From: Marchantia polymorpha subsp. ruderalis
Lineage: Eukaryota; Streptophyta; Marchantiopsida; Marchantiales; Marchantiaceae
DNA length: 64,000 bases
Direction of reading: 5' to 3'
Assembly: GCA_037833965.1 (NCBI GenBank)
Contig: AP031357.1
Span: forward strand, 17,070,001 to 17,134,000
Below are positions 62,384-64,000 of the stretch, one piece after another. The position numbers and the translations under genes were made by a program. The notes under the pieces are model-generated. The model ran no database searches. It was not told where the DNA came from and worked only from the letters and a program-made list of their open reading frames with translations. The number at the start of each line of letters is the position of its first letter. The first letter of the stretch is position 1.

Positions 62384-63020
62384 GTTCGCTCCCGGGACTT
62401 GGAGCTATCGGAGCGCTCTTCGAGTTCACAGACTTGTCATGAATCTGCAGAAATCCCGTCGCTCTTCGAACTCGAATTGTGTCGATCCGCGTCAAGACCA
62501 GCGCCGACGATATTTCCTGCGTCCCAAGGAGGCTCCTCACGCCACCCTCCCTCCCCTTCCTTTGCTTTCCTTTGCTTTCCTTGGCTCCCCTTTCCTTCCC
62601 TTTCCCTTCGCTGCCCGTCCCTCCGTCTCTCGTCGTCGTCCTGGGCCCGAACTAAGAGCCGAGAGCGCAGCGCTTACGAAATGTGAAACATCAGCAAGCA
62701 TTGTTAGACGAGGCATCGAATCACGGACGCCTCTGCGCCGCCAGCTTTGCGCGGCCCTCGAGTCCACGTGGCGGCCGCCTAATGTCCGCGAGCCTCCTAC
62801 GGTGACTCGACGTTCCGTCCGCGACCCCGCGACCCCGCACCCGTCAGACGATCTTCACCTGCACCTGGGCGCTGATTTTCAGTTGCTGCGCCTCGGATTC
62901 TCATCGACGGTTATGGCTTGCGGGCAGATTCGGTCAAGGAGGTTCTTTCCCCGATTGCCTCCAGAGCTCTTGGATCTTCGCATCAAGGGTGAGAGTGAGA
63001 GCTGGATTCCTGTCTAGGCA
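62384..63020 (-). promoter_or_regulatory. GC-rich upstream region of the ERMP1-like gene
   Basis: GC- and CpG-rich DNA immediately upstream of the ATG at 62383 contains repeated CCTTTGCTTT/CCTTTCC pyrimidine tracts at 62545-62615. It probably contains the 5' untranslated region and promoter. A long plus-strand frame through it reflects few stops in GC-rich DNA and is not called as a gene. Confidence 0.5.
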
Positions 63021-64000
63021 AGAAGTGAACGTCGGTCTCCGTTGGAGTTATGAATGCCTACTCTTTCCTTAATTGGGGAGATTTCAATACGGACGGAGTA
63101 GTATAGCCAGGGGTATGGGAAGACCTTGGAAGACCAGAAAGTCAACTTGTCGAATCTCTACACATGATTGGGTTAACTATTGTGGCATTCAGAGCCATAT
63201 TTTGAAAATTCATATACAGAACATTACTCACATTTTGATTTACTCGTTTAATATTGTCCAATTACAGAAGGTTTCATATAGAACTTTATACAACTTCTAT
63301 GATATGTTACTTAGATATTCTTGATCTTATTTTATATTGATTATTATACTTAAGTATATATGAATGCTCACGAAAATCACTATCTAGTTAAAATTAAATA
63401 ATAGAAAAAAAAATTCACCTAATTTGCTTCTTTAATTTTTTAATTAACTATCATTCTATAATTGTAAGACTAAAAAAGTTTCATTAGATAAACATTTGTG
63501 AAAAATGTACATAGTTTTGTCACTTAAATATATTATATGAATGCCATAATGGTAAATCTTACCTGAGCTCTTGTAAAATTAGGTTTATCAAAAACAGCAT
63601 TGAGCTTTTGTGATAAATCCAAAATCATTATTGAGATTCTCTTTCAAAATATTTTTATCTAAAAATATAATTTGAAATATCATCTAGACTATTTATTGTT
63701 GAAAACTACTTGTGTTTAACATATAATGATATATTTTCACTTGTGGTGTAAAAAATATATGACATAAGTCAATATGACACAACTTCATCAAACACATGTG
63801 ATAATGTACCCAATAATTATAAATCCCATAGAGGTTATATATTTCTGCAAGAAGAAATTATCCGATAAAATTCTTCTTTTAATATCATTTTGAGTAGATT
63901 TTAAATTTCTTTCCGTCTCATTGTACATAACGTTGAATTTAGAATGCAGAATCATCATCATCAATAAAATCATATTTCAACTCATTTCTTGTTAACATTT
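63021..64000. other. AT-rich intergenic DNA, no gene seen
   Basis: Composition falls sharply to AT-rich after about 63.1 kb. Only short frames are present to the end of the window. Confidence 0.6.

Noticed and set aside
62280-63017. 245-codon plus-strand frame
   Set aside because: It overlaps ERMP1 exon 1 on the other strand and the GC-rich promoter, with Arg/Pro/Ser-rich translation typical of non-coding GC-rich DNA.
1-64000. CRISPR arrays, operons, bacterial-type regulatory sites
   Set aside because: The genes are intron-containing and eukaryotic. Short tandem repeats here lack the regular repeat-spacer pattern.

Overview
The window reads as nuclear DNA of a land plant. Three multi-exon genes can be reconstructed with confidence, all on the minus strand: an LHP1-type (plant HP1-like) chromatin protein, the mitochondrial ribosomal protein uL29m (MRPL47), and an ERMP1-type M28 zinc metallopeptidase of the ER membrane. 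Plant-type LHP1, a degraded plastid-type tRNA-Ser gene, decayed Ty1/copia and Ty3/gypsy pieces and hAT and pogo DNA transposons all fit a plant. The very AT-rich intergenic DNA and short to moderate introns would suit a bryophyte such as a moss or liverwort, but that narrower placement is inference.

Layout. 1-32.6 kb is mostly AT-rich, gene-poor and transposon-rich. It holds a plastid-like trnS-UGA pseudogene (8.85 kb), a hAT-type MITE with a perfect 8-bp target duplication (10.68-10.99 kb), a GC-richer island without a recognised gene (11.0-14.76 kb), a GC-rich terminal-inverted-repeat element (19.95-20.38 kb), a complete-ended but dead pogo-like transposon (21.09-23.17 kb), a second small GC island (24.2-25.25 kb), a 60-bp palindrome (25.69 kb) and nested LTR-retrotransposon fossils (about 26.1-31.2 kb). 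32.6-35.1 kb has gene-like composition but nothing I recognise. LHP1 occupies 35.1-40.8 kb and is preceded by a CpG- and pyrimidine-rich upstream region (40.8-42.4 kb). 42.4-44.65 kb is AT-rich. 44.65-48.5 kb is another gene-like island containing uL29m and possible unrecognised plus-strand exons. 48.5-50.9 kb is AT-rich. The 22-exon ERMP1-like gene runs 50.96-62.38 kb with a GC-rich upstream region to about 63.0 kb, and the last kilobase is AT-rich.

The three genes act in different places: chromatin silencing in the nucleus, translation in the mitochondrion, and proteolysis at the ER membrane. They look like ordinary neighbours rather than a pathway cluster. Every exon junction given for them keeps the reading frame and uses GT-AG splice sites. 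The weakest points are the last exon of LHP1 and the acceptor of ERMP1 exon 13.

The most unusual sequence-level signals are two very small exons in LHP1 (26 nt and a putative 18 nt), a 27-unit AT microsatellite filling a third of an ERMP1 intron just before an acceptor whose alternative would give an immediate stop, and a set of nearly perfect short-loop inverted repeats scattered through introns and intergenic DNA.
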